A model generated the notes under the pieces. That model was not told where the DNA came from. It searched no databases and was given only the letters and a program-made list of their open reading frames with translations. Positions 47,392 through 57,671 of a stretch of DNA of 64,000 bases are shown here, in pieces. The stretch's first letter is position 1, and each line of letters opens with the position of its first letter. The translations under genes and the position numbers were made by a program. The DNA is taken from positions 434,001-498,000 of the forward strand of contig NZ_CZQA01000009.1 in NCBI RefSeq assembly GCF_001458735.1, written 5' to 3'. The stretch comes from Candidatus Nitrospira nitrosa (GTDB taxonomy: Bacteria; Nitrospirota; Nitrospiria; Nitrospirales; Nitrospiraceae).

Positions 47392-47424
47392 GCATCTATT
47401 TCGATTCAGTATCGAAATAGATGC
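47392..47424 (+). promoter_or_regulatory. 22-nt conserved element, copy 3, inside a 33-bp hairpin
   Basis: GCATCTATTTCGAT and ATCGAAATAGATGC form perfect 14-bp arms around TCAGT. The right part (47403-47424, GATTCAGTATC then GAAATAGATGC) is the third copy of the element, 123 nt before receptor copy 3. Here the element is extended into an exact dyad, a strong sign of a protein-binding site or RNA hairpin. Confidence 0.6.
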
Positions 47425-48237
47425 ACCGACGAGCATCACACCGCGATCAGCTCAGGCCGCGCGACCATCCGAATGAATTTCCCCCGTGGTTGTAATGAGC
47501 CTTGTGGTAAAAGATCCCCTTGCACTGACTGACACAGCAAGGCCTGGATGGAAATGATCGACGTGAGACAAGGTTGCATACTCGCGATCACGCTCGCTGG
47601 AGTAAGCATCCCATTCTTGTGCTGGGCTGAGCCGTCGCTCACAATCCCTAGAGCATCTTCAGCTATTGACCACCAGCTCCAAGAGGAGACCCTCTATCTC
47701 AAAGAAGAAACCGTCAGCGTCGCCAGCCGATACGAGCAACCGATTTCACAAGCTCCCTCCGATGTGTACGCGATCACTGATGAAGATATTAAAAACTCAG
47801 GAGCGACCGACATTCCGACGTTGCTGCGGCAAGTTCCAGGCATGGAAATCATGCAGATGAACGCGGTCGATTTCAACGTCAGCGTGCGTGGAAACAATCA
47901 ATTACTGGCCAATAAACTCCTTCTCCTTGTAGACGGCCGCTCCGTCTATATCGATCAATCAGGAACCGTCTTATGGAAATCCCTTCCCATAGCATTGACT
48001 GAAATCAAAAGGATCGAAGTCCTGAAGGGGCCCGCGTCGGCTTCGTACGGCTTCAATGCATTCGATGGCGTCGTGAGCATCATCACGAAATCTCCTGAAG
48101 AGATGAAAGGAACCACACTACAAGTGGCAGGCGGTGGGTTGGGAACAGTTCTCACCACCGGAGTCCATGCAGAGAGGTGGCTCCGGTTGGTTGGACAGTT
48201 TCTGCCAGTTCTTAAGTGGCGCCTGGCGGAATGCTGA

Positions 48238-49068
48238 CTACGCGGCGGTCTGCCGTGTCGTCAGATTGTCATAATAAACCTGGTCAGGCGTCTGGCCATC
48301 AAGCGCCTGATGCGGTCGGGTCTGGTTGTAAAACATCAGATAGTGCTCCAGCCCTTGATGGGCCGTGCTGATGGTGTCATACGCATGTAAATAGACCTCC
48401 TCATACTTGATGCTTTTCCAGAGTCGCTCCACGAACACGTTATCCCGCCAGCAGCCTTTGCCGTCCATGCTGATCTGAATCCCCTGGTCTTTCAAGAGTC
48501 CCGTGAATTCCTGGCTGGTGAACTGGCACCCTTGGTCGGTGTTGAAAATCTCGGGGCAGCCATACTGCGTGATCGCTTCCCGCACGGCGTCGAGACAGAA
48601 GTCCGTCGTCAACGTATTGGAGAGCCGCCAGGCCAGCACCCGGCGACTCGCCCAGTCGAGCACTGCGAAAAGATACACAAAGCCCCGGCGCATTGGAATA
48701 TAGGTGATATCGGCGGCCCAGACCTGATTGGGGCGTAAGATCCCCAGGTCGCGCAGGAGATAGGGATAAACCTGCTGGGCCGGATGTCGCCGACTGAGAT
48801 GTGGTTTTTGATACAGGGCCTCAATCCCCATGCGACGCATCAGGGTGGCCACCTGGCGCCGACCAACGGCCCGGCCCTCTTGCCTGAGGAGATTGCGCAG
48901 CATCCGCGCCCCAGCAAAGGGATACTGCAGATGCAGCTCATCGAGCCGCCGCATCAACACCAGCGTCGTCTCGGAGACCGGCGTCGGCTGGTAATAAGCG
49001 GTCGAGCGAGCCAGCTTCAGCAGTTGGCATTGCCGCACCACCGGTAACGTGTGAGTCCGGTCGATCAT
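48238..49068 (-). CDS. IS3-family transposase OrfB (DDE integrase core)
   Basis: The 276-aa protein has the HTH_21-like region (FAGARMLRNLLRQEGRAVGR) and an rve core with Asp120 (WAADITYIPM), Asp178 (FNTDQGCQF) and Glu214 (NVFVERLWKSIKYEEVYL), a complete DDE set. Its ATG overlaps the orfA stop in ATGA at 49065-49068, so it may be made by coupling or, as often in IS3, as an OrfAB fusion by frameshifting. It appears functional. Confidence 0.93.
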   Translation of the reverse strand: MIDRTHTLPVVRQCQLLKLARSTAYYQPTPVSETTLVLMRRLDELHLQYPFAGARMLRNLLRQEGRAVGRRQVATLMRRMGIEALYQKPHLSRRHPAQQVYPYLLRDLGILRPNQVWAADITYIPMRRGFVYLFAVLDWASRRVLAWRLSNTLTTDFCLDAVREAITQYGCPEIFNTDQGCQFTSQEFTGLLKDQGIQISMDGKGCWRDNVFVERLWKSIKYEEVYLHAYDTISTAHQGLEHYLMFYNQTRPHQALDGQTPDQVYYDNLTTRQTAA

Positions 49069-49364
49069 CGCTTTGCGCTCCGCAAGCCCGCCTTGGTGAG
49101 CGCCCCTTCTAAAAAATCATTCTCCAACGCCAGTTGCCCGATCTTCGCATGCAAGGTCTTGAGATCCGGTGTCTCTGAGGAAGCCTTCGTTCCGCCGAAC
49201 ACGTCTGCGGCTCGCGCCAACAATTGTTGCTTCCATTCGGTGATTTGAGTGGGGTGGACGCTGAATTGTTCAGCCAATTCGGCCAGCGTCTTGTCCCCTT
49301 TAACTGCGGCCAACGCCACCTGCGCTTTGAAGGTGGCTCCGTGATTCCGTCTCGTGCGTTTCAT
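49065..49364 (-). CDS. IS3-family transposase OrfA
   Basis: The ATG at 49364 (MKRTRRNHGATFKAQVALAA) gives 99 aa. The longer frame to 49421 reads into the terminal region and is unlikely. An HTH (TLAELAEQFSVHPTQITEWK) is followed by a leucine-zipper-like end (LKTLHAKIGQLALENDFLEG), the usual OrfA plan for binding the IS ends and dimerising. It overlaps orfB by 4 nt. Confidence 0.9.
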   Translation of the reverse strand: MKRTRRNHGATFKAQVALAAVKGDKTLAELAEQFSVHPTQITEWKQQLLARAADVFGGTKASSETPDLKTLHAKIGQLALENDFLEGALTKAGLRSAKR

Positions 49365-50948
49365 TGCCTCGCTCCTTTGTGTCGCCACCTCTCGGTGGCG
49401 TCGGTGAAGCCAGGCTACCACTTACCATACTGTCCGAATTTCCGGAGCCCCCTCTCAGGAATCACCGGGAATTGGGGGTACCGTATATCCGCCGGCCATG
49501 AACAGAATCAGCGGTGGTCAGACTCAAATGCACCAGCACTCAATAGTCAACGAATCGGCGGCATGGCAGAATATCAACTACCCAATCAGGGGCAGATACG
49601 AGCCGAAGCAGGCCTCAGTCGAGCGAACCCCTATAACTCATTTGTGACCGATATCAGTACGACTGCCGACCATATATCTCAAGCTCACTCCCTGCTCAGT
49701 TTTGAACGGAACGGTCTCCTCCTTCGTGGCTGGTGGAATAGCCAGTCTTTCAAAACTCCATCCTCTGATATATTTCCACCGTTAACTCCGCTATTTGCCG
49801 TAACTGACAAAACTGGGCAAACAGCTGGAACCGGCTCGTTCAATACCTATGATGTAGAAACACGATATCAATTCAATCCACTTGCGCCGCTCAAGTTAAC
49901 CCTCGGCACGAACTTTCGGCATATCGTCGCTTCTTGGAACATTCTTGACACGCGCACAATCGAGAATCGCCTTGGGCTCTATACCCAAGGATCGTGGCTA
50001 CTGCTTCCTTCCCTAGAGGTGAATACCGGAGTCCGGTACGATCTCGATAGCTTTCACGAGCCTACGCTGTCTCCTCGTGGTAGCGTGATCTACCATGTCC
50101 ATCCCAACCACATGATCCGATTCTCTGGTTCTGTTGCCTATCGCCCCCCAACAACCTTCGAGGTCGGCCAACACAGCATCATCACCGTGACGCTTCCGGG
50201 GCTGCCACCCTCGTCAAGTGTCACGTTAGGGTCAAGCAGTGTGAACCCGGAAAAAGTCGTATCTTATGAAGCGGGCTATCAGGGTTGGTGGTGGGAGCAC
50301 CGTCTGCGCACGAGAGTGACTGGGTTTTTCAACCAAATTAGGGATCTGATCATCTTTCGCAATCCCACGAATAATCCATTCAACCCAGCAATCCCCATCA
50401 ATGCCAACTCAGCTGACATGTATGGCGGCGAAGTCGGGGTTGAAGTCTTGATGACCTCCTGGCTTTCAGGCTTTGCCAATTATGCTTACCAAGGGTCCAT
50501 GCAACGATCCGGTGGGGTCACTGAGCGAGGTTTCCCTCACCATAAGGTGAATGCCGGACTCCGTGTCACATGGGAATCCTTCAAGGGTGAGGCGCTTTAC
50601 CACCATGTGGGGATGGCTTCATATCCCTTGGCTGAACCCTTCACAAACCTGGCTCCGTTTTTTCCACCAGGCACCAACCTTCCGCAGCAAGGAGTCCCAG
50701 CCTATCACTTGTTGAACCTTCGATTGGGATACGTCCTCTGGCGGCAACAGACGGGCGACACTATGCGCGAAGCGGAACTAGCACTCTCCGTCTTCAATGC
50801 CCTGAACGACACCCATCGAGAACATCCGTTGGGAGACCTTCTCGGTACCCGCGTGATGGGGTGGTTGACGGTCAAGCTCTGAGCATGACCCACTACACGG
50901 CGAAGTATTGTCAGAACCTATGACACAGTTCGAGATACGTCATACTCA

Positions 50949-53900
50949 CTACTCAGGCTCGTAATTCAGGTTCGGTGAGAGCCAGCGTTCGACGGTACGA
51001 ATATCCATCCCCTTGCGGCGGGCGTAGTCTTCAACTTGGTCTTTCCCGATCTTGCCCACAGCAAAGTACTTGGCGTCCGGATGGGCAAAATAGAATCCGC
51101 TGACCGATGCCGCCGGCCACATGGCATAGCTGTCCGTCAACGTAATCCTCGCATGTTCCTCCACTTGGAGCAGATCGAACAACACCCGTTTTTCTGTATG
51201 GTCCGGGCATGCCGGATAACCAGGCGCCGGACGGATGCCGCGGTATTTTTCACGGATCAATTCCTCATTCGTCAGTTGTTCCGTCTTGCCATACCCCCAC
51301 TCTTCTCTGACCCGCTTATGGAGACATTCGGCGAACGCTTCAGCCAACCGGTCCGCAAGGGCCTTCGCCATGATCGAGTTGTAGTCGTCGTGATCCCGAT
51401 CGAACTGTTTACAGAGGTCATCCAGCCCGATTCCGGCGGTTACAGCAAACGCCCCGACGTAGTCCTGCCGACCGGAATCCTTTGGCGCTACATAATCAGC
51501 GAGTGAAAGATTCGGCTGCCCTGTCGGCTTCTCCGATTGCTGTCGGAGGTGATGGATCGTCGTGAGCACCGGCTTTCGAGAAGCATCCGTATACAATTCG
51601 ACGTCGTCCCCGACCGAGGCAGCCGCAAAGAAGCCATAGACTCCCTTGGCGGTGAGCTGTCGTTTCTTGACGATCTCATCGAGGAGCCGCCGCGCATCGT
51701 CGTAGAGCTCTTGAGCTCTTGGCCCGACGGTCGAATCCTCGAAGATCGTCGGATAGCGCCCCTTTAATTCCCAGGTGTGGAAGAAGGGCGACCAATCAAT
51801 GTACGAAATCAGTTCGACCAGCGACTGGTCCTCAATGGTTCGCACTCCCATTGTGGCCGGTGTTGGAATGTCAGTCTTCTCCCAATCGGGCATGAACCGA
51901 TTGGTACGGGCCTGGGCAATCGAGAGCAACGGTTTGGCGCCACGATCCTGGTGTGCTTGTCGCATCCGCTCGTAGTCATCCCTCACTTGCTTCACGAACC
52001 CTTGCCGTTGTGTCTGGCTCACCAGACTCCCCACAACCCCAACGGCACGTGAGGCATCGAGGACATGGACCACGCCTGGCGCATATGAGGGGGCGATCTT
52101 CACTGCAGTATGAGCCTTACTGGTTGTTGCGCCTCCGATCAAGAGCGGCACCTCGAACCCTTCCCGAGTCATCTCCTTCGCCACATGCACCATCTCGTCG
52201 AGCGAGGGTGTGATGAGTCCACTCAAGCCAATGATGTCAGCTTTGTTCTCTCGTGCTGCAGCCAGAATCTTCTCGCAGGGCACCATCACACCTAGGTCAA
52301 TCACTTCGTAGTTGTTACAACCCAACACAACACCAACAATATTTTTTCCGATGTCATGCACATCGCCCTTGACCGTTGCCAGCAACACCTTACCCTGCGA
52401 CTGAAAATTACCGGACCGCTTCTTCTCTTCTTCCATGAAGGGCATGAGATAGGCTACGGCCTTCTTCATGACACGTGCGCTCTTCACAACTTGCGGTAAG
52501 AACATCTTGCCTGACCCGAACAGATCACCGACCACATTCATGCCGGCCATCAACGGTCCTTCGATCACTTCAATCGGTTTGGCATACTTCTGACGCGCCT
52601 CTTCTGTGTCCTTGTCGATAAAGTCCGTAAGGCCCTTGACCAGGGCATGGGACAGCCGCTCCTCGACCGTCCCCTTGCGCCATTCGTCGTCCTTGACCGC
52701 AACCTTGCCTTTCGCCTTGACCGTCTCAGCAAACGTCACTAGGCGTTCGGTCGCATCCGGCCGACGATTGAGCAGCACGTCCTCGACAAGCCCGAGCAGA
52801 TCCTTGGGAATCTCCTCATACACGGCCAACTGGCCGGCATTGACGATGCCCATATCCAACCCGGCCTTGACGGCATGGTAGAGAAACGCCGCATGCATCG
52901 CCTCGCGAACAACGTTGTTGCCGCGAAATGAAAAGGAGATGTTGCTGATCCCGCCGCTGACCTTCGCACCAGGCAGATTCTGCTTGATCCAGCGCGTCGC
53001 CTCGAGAAAGTTCACCGCATAGTTGTTGTGTTCATCGATCCCCGTCGCCACGGTCAAGATGTTCGGATCGAAGATGATGTCTGGCGGAGGAACTCCAACC
53101 CGCTCCGTGAGGACCTTGTACGAACGCGCACAGATTTGTTTCTTCCGCTCCAGTGTGTCGGCCTGCCCCTGCTCGTCAAAGGCCATCACGACCACCGCCG
53201 CACCGTAGCGACGAATCACCGTCGCCTGGTCGATGAATTTCTGTTCACCTTCTTTCAAGCTGATACTGTTCACAACCGCCTTGCCTTGGATGTTCTTCAA
53301 GCCGGTCTCCAGTACCTCCCACTTGGAGCTGTCGACCATAATCGGCACTTTGCAGATGTCCGGCTCAGAAGCCACCAGACGCAGAAACTTTTCCATGGCC
53401 GCTTTGGAATCGAGCATGCCCTCGTCCATGTTGATGTCGATAATCTGGGCCCCACCGTCCACCTGTTGACGTGCCACCGACAGGGCTGACTCATAATCCC
53501 CGGCGAGAATCAGCTTGGCGAAGGCCGGCGAGCCGGTCACATTCGTACGCTCACCGATATTGACGAAGTTCGAGTCAGGCCGGATGGTGACAGCCTCCAG
53601 GCCGCTCAATCTGGTGTACGGCTCAACCTTTGACGGGAGATGCGGTTTCACCCCGCGTACCGCTTCGGCAATGCGGTGAATGTGGGCCGGTGTCGTGCCG
53701 CAACAGCCACCGACGATGTTCAGCCATCCATTGTTCGCCCAGTCCCGCAACTGAGGTGCCAAGGTCTCTGGCGTCTCGGGAAACCCGGTCGGTAACAGGG
53801 GATTCGGCAGACCGGCATTGGGATGGGCACTGATATAAATCGGCGCGATCTGAGATAGGTCCTCGATCAGTGGCCGCATTTCTTTCGGCCCCAACGCACA

Positions 53901-54644
53901 ATTCATTCCCACGCTCAAAAGCGGCACATGGGAAATTGAATTCCAAAATGCCTCGACCGTCTGTCCGGTCACCCCGCGGTTGCTGCCGGCTTGGATGAAC
54001 GTCACCGACGCCATGATCGGAACCCTGCGTACGCCTGATGCAAAGGCCTCTTGAATTGCAAAGAATGCCGCCTTGGCATTCAAGGTATCAAAAATGGTTT
54101 CGACCAAGAGAAGATCTGCACCACCTTCGAGCAATCCGCGCACCTGCTCGCCATACGCGGCAACGAGTTCTTCATACGTTGTCCCTCGAGCGGCAGGATT
54201 GTTCACATCGGTCGAAATCGATGAGGTCTTGGTCGTCGGACCGATCGCCCCGGCGACGAAACACCGCCGTCCCGGCTGTGCCTGTTCCACGGCAACGACG
54301 GCTCGTCTCGCGCACTCGGCGCCGGCTTTGGACAACTCGTAACCGAGCCGGTCCATGCCGTAATCCATAAGCGAGATCGCCTGAGAGTTGAACGTATTGG
54401 TCTCGACGATGTCCGCACCGGCCTCCAAATACTGCCGATGAATGTCTTCGATGACAGACGGCTGCGTGAGATTCAGCAGATCGTTATGCCCCTTGAGATC
54501 CTTCTTCCAATCCTTGAAGCGCTCTCCCCGAAAGGCTGCCTCATCCAGCTTCCGCTGCTGGATCATCGTCCCCATCGCACCATCAAGGATCAGAATCCGT
54601 TCGTTCAGCATCTCCACGATGGGCCATTTCTCTTGTCTCGGCAT
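50949..54644 (-). CDS. metH: Cobalamin-dependent methionine synthase
   Basis: The 1231-aa enzyme transfers a methyl group from methyl-tetrahydrofolate via B12 to homocysteine. The homocysteine domain has the zinc cysteines Cys248 (GMNCALG) and Cys314/315 (GGCCGT). The pterin domain follows ([11 protein letters not shown]). The B12 domain has DVHDIGKN with His763 as cobalt ligand. The C-terminal reactivation domain holds [12 protein letters not shown]. All four modules are present. The ATG at 54644 follows AGAAGG at normal spacing; the GTG two codons earlier leaves none. No cobalamin riboswitch is visible upstream. Convergent with receptor copy 3. Confidence 0.97.
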   Translation of the reverse strand: MPRQEKWPIVEMLNERILILDGAMGTMIQQRKLDEAAFRGERFKDWKKDLKGHNDLLNLTQPSVIEDIHRQYLEAGADIVETNTFNSQAISLMDYGMDRLGYELSKAGAECARRAVVAVEQAQPGRRCFVAGAIGPTTKTSSISTDVNNPAARGTTYEELVAAYGEQVRGLLEGGADLLLVETIFDTLNAKAAFFAIQEAFASGVRRVPIMASVTFIQAGSNRGVTGQTVEAFWNSISHVPLLSVGMNCALGPKEMRPLIEDLSQIAPIYISAHPNAGLPNPLLPTGFPETPETLAPQLRDWANNGWLNIVGGCCGTTPAHIHRIAEAVRGVKPHLPSKVEPYTRLSGLEAVTIRPDSNFVNIGERTNVTGSPAFAKLILAGDYESALSVARQQVDGGAQIIDINMDEGMLDSKAAMEKFLRLVASEPDICKVPIMVDSSKWEVLETGLKNIQGKAVVNSISLKEGEQKFIDQATVIRRYGAAVVVMAFDEQGQADTLERKKQICARSYKVLTERVGVPPPDIIFDPNILTVATGIDEHNNYAVNFLEATRWIKQNLPGAKVSGGISNISFSFRGNNVVREAMHAAFLYHAVKAGLDMGIVNAGQLAVYEEIPKDLLGLVEDVLLNRRPDATERLVTFAETVKAKGKVAVKDDEWRKGTVEERLSHALVKGLTDFIDKDTEEARQKYAKPIEVIEGPLMAGMNVVGDLFGSGKMFLPQVVKSARVMKKAVAYLMPFMEEEKKRSGNFQSQGKVLLATVKGDVHDIGKNIVGVVLGCNNYEVIDLGVMVPCEKILAAARENKADIIGLSGLITPSLDEMVHVAKEMTREGFEVPLLIGGATTSKAHTAVKIAPSYAPGVVHVLDASRAVGVVGSLVSQTQRQGFVKQVRDDYERMRQAHQDRGAKPLLSIAQARTNRFMPDWEKTDIPTPATMGVRTIEDQSLVELISYIDWSPFFHTWELKGRYPTIFEDSTVGPRAQELYDDARRLLDEIVKKRQLTAKGVYGFFAAASVGDDVELYTDASRKPVLTTIHHLRQQSEKPTGQPNLSLADYVAPKDSGRQDYVGAFAVTAGIGLDDLCKQFDRDHDDYNSIMAKALADRLAEAFAECLHKRVREEWGYGKTEQLTNEELIREKYRGIRPAPGYPACPDHTEKRVLFDLLQVEEHARITLTDSYAMWPAASVSGFYFAHPDAKYFAVGKIGKDQVEDYARRKGMDIRTVERWLSPNLNYEPE

Positions 54645-54773
54645 TGTCACCTTCTCTTAGGATCGGATAGTTATTGGCTGATTTGTGGCGATCATACTGG
54701 AAGGCCTTCCGACGCGGCAAGCAGGCGGTCACTTTCTTGACATGAATTTACATGCCTCGCTACGATACACGTG

Positions 54774-55559
54774 ATGCACGGATCGATCATCGGACGTTCC
54801 ATCATCCTCTCTCTGCTCTGGTGCGTCCTCGCTTTCGCCGCGATCCCTACAAGAACGACTGCAACTCCCTACTTTGAAGATGGGTTTCTCGGGCTCTCCC
54901 AACAGGAATTGCACGAGAAACTTGGCCGGCCACAGGCGGTACGCGATCGCAAGTCCGCCCTCAGGGTGTTCACTTATTATCCGATCACCGATTGGGCCAC
55001 CTATTTCAGCAAACTGGTCTCCCCTGAAAATGGAGAGGATGTGTATACGTTTACCCGCGAGGGGATCGAGATCCGCTATTCATTCAGTTATGCGGTCGAC
55101 CCAAATGTTGCCGAGGAGAATCGGCCCCTCATTGTGCGGCTGGTGGACATCGAGTTCCCCCACCCCGTCCCCATCGCTCGCCTCCCCTCACTGATTCCTG
55201 AACTTCACCCCTCATCGGACCCGACAAATCCGACGTTTCGATCCAATATTTGGGTGCTGCTGTTTCAAGGCGTTGCCTCAGCGGATGCCCGCTTCATCGT
55301 CAAGGAGCCGGGCAGGGACAAGTTCGATTGGACCCTCAGTTTTCAACTCTTCTCACTGCAGGGTCTTCCCGAGCGTTTGACGAGAGAGTCGCTGGTCGAT
55401 CGTGTCGAGATCGGTGCACAGAGCGTGGAGTTCATCACCAGACGATTACGGCACACGCATGAACCGATCCTTAATCCCTTTTCCACACAATTCGAGAGGC
55501 AATCGCTTCTCCCACCGCGATCGCTGAGAACGATCCCGGTTCCCCACTATGCGGAGTAG
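54774..55559 (+). CDS. Exported protein of unknown function
   Basis: The 261-aa product has a signal peptide (IILSLLWCVLAFAAIPTRTTA) and a mature part beginning FEDGFLGLSQQELHEKLGRP. This resembles the BamE/SmpA-style GLxxxELxxxLGxPxxV pattern, in which a small domain senses or assembles envelope proteins. The remainder is mixed strands and helices without a known domain. Divergent from metH and otherwise alone. Confidence 0.65.
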   Translation: MHGSIIGRSIILSLLWCVLAFAAIPTRTTATPYFEDGFLGLSQQELHEKLGRPQAVRDRKSALRVFTYYPITDWATYFSKLVSPENGEDVYTFTREGIEIRYSFSYAVDPNVAEENRPLIVRLVDIEFPHPVPIARLPSLIPELHPSSDPTNPTFRSNIWVLLFQGVASADARFIVKEPGRDKFDWTLSFQLFSLQGLPERLTRESLVDRVEIGAQSVEFITRRLRHTHEPILNPFSTQFERQSLLPPRSLRTIPVPHYAE

Positions 55560-55729
55560 TCAATCCCAGTCCGTCGGCGGCGTTCTCACGTTATTTTCAA
55601 GCCCGTGAGGCCTATCTCGGGAATCTCACCATTCAGAAACGAGATACGCGTTACCTCACACACACAACGTGAATGGTCGCAGTTGTCTGTGGGTGAGTTG
55701 GAGTAGAAACGCTCGCCAACGGAGGCGGG

Positions 55730-56281
55730 CTAGGGTGAGACCTGAAGTCGATTCTGTTGGGTCTGTCCTGCAGTGACCGCTTTCTCTTTCATACGATCCA
55801 TTGGGCCGCCGTTGCTGGTGTACATCAGCACAGGTGTACCAATCCCCAACACAATCAAGAGGCCCAGCGCCAATAAGCGCACCATCGGGCTATTTTTACT
55901 GAAAAACATGATCGCCAACAGGACCACTGCGGCAAGGCCCGCTTGCGTCACAATCTTCGACTGCTCCGGTGCTAACCCTGAGAGATCGAGATTTACCGAG
56001 GACATCCCCGAACCAAGATTCTTGGCCTGTGCTTTGATTTTTTCTTGCACCGACTGCAGTGCTGAAGGCGGCTTCGTCACGGCATCGGGTTGCTCATGGG
56101 CTTTCACTTTTGCTCGATACTTTTGAGGAACGGTTTCCAGAGCATCCGTATAGACCAAGTTCCCCTGCTCATCAATATACGAATACATTGTTGTCGCCCA
56201 GGCCTCGACAGAAAGCCCCTGCCCCAGGACAACACAGAACCACATCACCAATGCCCAGCAGTATTGCTTAACCACCATCAT
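55730..56281 (-). CDS. DUF4124-type exported/membrane protein
   Basis: The ATG at 56281, after GAGGTGGGTCGAT, gives 183 aa. After a signal segment (CWALVMWFCVVLGQGLSVEA) comes MYSYIDEQGNLVYTDALETVPQ, the DUF4124 pattern of periplasmic domains. A central linker and a C-terminal pair of membrane segments (GLAAVVLLAIMFF, LLALGLLIVLGIGTPVLMY) follow. It is probably an inner-membrane protein with a periplasmic N-domain. Function unknown. Confidence 0.7.
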   Translation of the reverse strand: MMVVKQYCWALVMWFCVVLGQGLSVEAWATTMYSYIDEQGNLVYTDALETVPQKYRAKVKAHEQPDAVTKPPSALQSVQEKIKAQAKNLGSGMSSVNLDLSGLAPEQSKIVTQAGLAAVVLLAIMFFSKNSPMVRLLALGLLIVLGIGTPVLMYTSNGGPMDRMKEKAVTAGQTQQNRLQVSP

Positions 56282-56456
56282 ATCGACCCACCTCGTTATG
56301 AGCTCACTGCACCATATATATCCTCGGGACACCGCTACACACCTACCCCATTAAGTATAGCTATCTCTATATCTATACGATTTTATAGGATATTAACAGC
56401 ACTTCCTTGACTCTAGCGCGACCGCGCTGTTAGCATCGCTTCTTTTTCATCACACC

Positions 56457-56897
56457 ATGGCTGCAGAATCTCAACCGCTGTCCCTCCATTCCGACAGGAA
56501 TGAACCGTCGTTCATTCGCCGTCGGCCTGTGCGGATCATTATCTATACGGGGCTTGTTCTCTTTGCCCTGATGGCGGTGGTGTGGCCCATGATCGTGCAA
56601 CTCGGCGATCCAGACTTTCGCAAACACATCGAGCAACATCGCGTCATGGTGGGGATGAGCAAGGAACAGGTGTTACAAGCCTGGGGTGGCCCGCAGACGA
56701 TCAATACAACCTTCACTAAAGACGGGATACGGCAGGAAGAGTGGATCTTCGAAGATTGGGAAAGCACCTCGGTGGTCCGTCACCGCTATCTCTATTTCGA
56801 GGAAGGAGTCCTGAAGGGAGGATGGTACGAAGGATCTCGCGAACGACAAGCCCGGGACTTCCCCACCGACAAGCCGCACCCGAAAATCCAGCCCTAG
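56457..56897 (+). CDS. Membrane-anchored protein with SmpA/BamE-like domain
   Basis: This 146-aa product has one membrane segment at about 25-47 (RIIIYTGLVLFALMAVVWPM). A periplasmic domain follows, with VGMSKEQVLQAWGGPQTIN, IRQEEWIFEDW and YLYFEEGVLKGGWYEG, the strand-helix layout and GMSxxxVxxxWGxP motif of SmpA/OmlA-like folds. The start ATG has no strong ribosome site. No partner genes are adjacent. Assignment is by motif resemblance. Confidence 0.65.
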   Translation: MAAESQPLSLHSDRNEPSFIRRRPVRIIIYTGLVLFALMAVVWPMIVQLGDPDFRKHIEQHRVMVGMSKEQVLQAWGGPQTINTTFTKDGIRQEEWIFEDWESTSVVRHRYLYFEEGVLKGGWYEGSRERQARDFPTDKPHPKIQP

Positions 56898-57013
56898 CAG
56901 CAGCGTGAAGCGGTCGCTCGTGTTCGAGGCACGCGACGACATCTGAAATAGCCAGCCGTTTAAACATCCTCCCGCAAAGCGGCGCTGCAAAGCCTTGCTC
57001 GTTTATTCCTCAT

Positions 57014-57247
57014 TCAAGGGGATGTGTCTCGAATGGAGAGCCGGAGTCGCCCGAGAAGTACCTCAGCGCGGGCATGATCTGCCGCATCAACCATCACGCG
57101 GCTCCCGACAAGCGGCACTCCAGGATACAGACTGCTCACATGTTCACCATGGACGACATACGTGATGCGATTGCCGTCCAGCAAACTCTTGATCATCGCG
57201 AGCTCGCCCACATCCTGCGCATTCATGAGATGGATCATCCGCATCAT
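57014..57247 (-). CDS. DUF2007-type small protein
   Basis: The 77-aa product starts after AAGGGAGCC. MIHLMNAQDVGELAMIKSLL, DGNRITYVVHGEHVSSLYPG and GSRVMVDAADHARAEVLLG fit the DUF2007 family (a GlnB-like ferredoxin fold proposed to be a signal-transducing domain). Its ligand is unknown. It stands alone between the BamE-like gene and the 94-aa gene. Confidence 0.72.
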   Translation of the reverse strand: MMRMIHLMNAQDVGELAMIKSLLDGNRITYVVHGEHVSSLYPGVPLVGSRVMVDAADHARAEVLLGRLRLSIRDTSP

Positions 57248-57330
57248 GGCTCCCTTGATCGAATCCTCACCTCAAAAACCTGCCCATCGATTGCACTTTG
57301 CTCATCCACGTTCTAGACTTGGATGAAACG

Positions 57331-57615
57331 TTAGGGCGTTTCCGTGATGCGCGCACGCCGTTCCTGACCTGGGCCGCCTGAGATCGTCAGGACACGTTTC
57401 CATTCACGGACTTGGTAGATGGCCCAGGCGTTTGGCTCGCCCTTAAAAAATGCGGTAGGATCTTCGCCGCTGGCATTGAGAAAGATGGGTTCGGTGAAAC
57501 CTTCTTCTAATGCATAATCAAGCAAGGACTCGGTCGTAAACCCTGCTCCCCGAAGACTCACTTCGGCCAGGAGCGTCAGGATCTCATCAGGATTCTGGAT
57601 GGTGATGGCTTTCAT
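57331..57615 (-). CDS. Hypothetical protein
   Basis: The ATG at 57615 follows GAGGAAATAAA, giving 94 aa. The sequence (AITIQNPDEILTLLAEVSLR, then GAGFTTESLLDYALEEGF) is helical, and the second half (AWAIYQVREWKRVLTISGGP) contains strands. No domain is recognised and there is no signal peptide. Its only neighbour in sense is the divergent diiron-enzyme gene. Confidence 0.6.
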   Translation of the reverse strand: MKAITIQNPDEILTLLAEVSLRGAGFTTESLLDYALEEGFTEPIFLNASGEDPTAFFKGEPNAWAIYQVREWKRVLTISGGPGQERRARITETP

Positions 57616-57671
57616 TTTATTTCCTCTGGATTCCGAATTGTAACGACACCACCTCAAAGAGGCAAGGCATC

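Larger units (their letters stand above)
48173..49455 (-). mobile_element. Complete IS3-family insertion sequence, 1283 bp
   Basis: Imperfect terminal inverted repeats are visible: AGAGGTGGCTCCGG at the left and, on the other strand, AGAGGGGGCTCCGG at the right, both followed within about 13 nt by GGACAGT. The element is flanked by CAG on both sides (48170-48172 and 49456-49458), the 3-bp duplication usual for IS3. It carries orfA and orfB on the minus strand. An end fragment of a relative lies at 600-773. Confidence 0.9.
47548..50882 (+). pseudogene. TonB-dependent receptor, copy 3, split by an IS3-family insertion
   Basis: The first part (47548-48172) encodes the signal, the TonB box EETVSVASRYEQPIS and the whole plug (IEVLKGPASASYGFNAFDGV). 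The second part (from 49459) resumes GITGNWGYRISAGHEQNQRW at the matching point of copies 1 and 2 and runs to HREHPLGDLLGTRVMGWL. Without the insertion and one CAG, the frame is exactly 2049 nt (682 aa), close to the 696 aa of its paralogues, with no other lesion. The insertion therefore appears recent. As it stands, only a plug fragment with about 20 foreign residues could be made. Confidence 0.9.

Noticed and set aside
36545-47547. sigma54 -24/-12 promoters upstream of the TonB receptors
   Set aside because: Only one weak candidate with correct GG-N10-GC spacing was found (about 36813-36828, before copy 1). None was seen before copies 2 and 3, so the pattern is not consistent.
54660-54773. 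Riboswitch upstream of metH
   Set aside because: The leader is only about 110 bases and shows none of the conserved SAM or cobalamin blocks.
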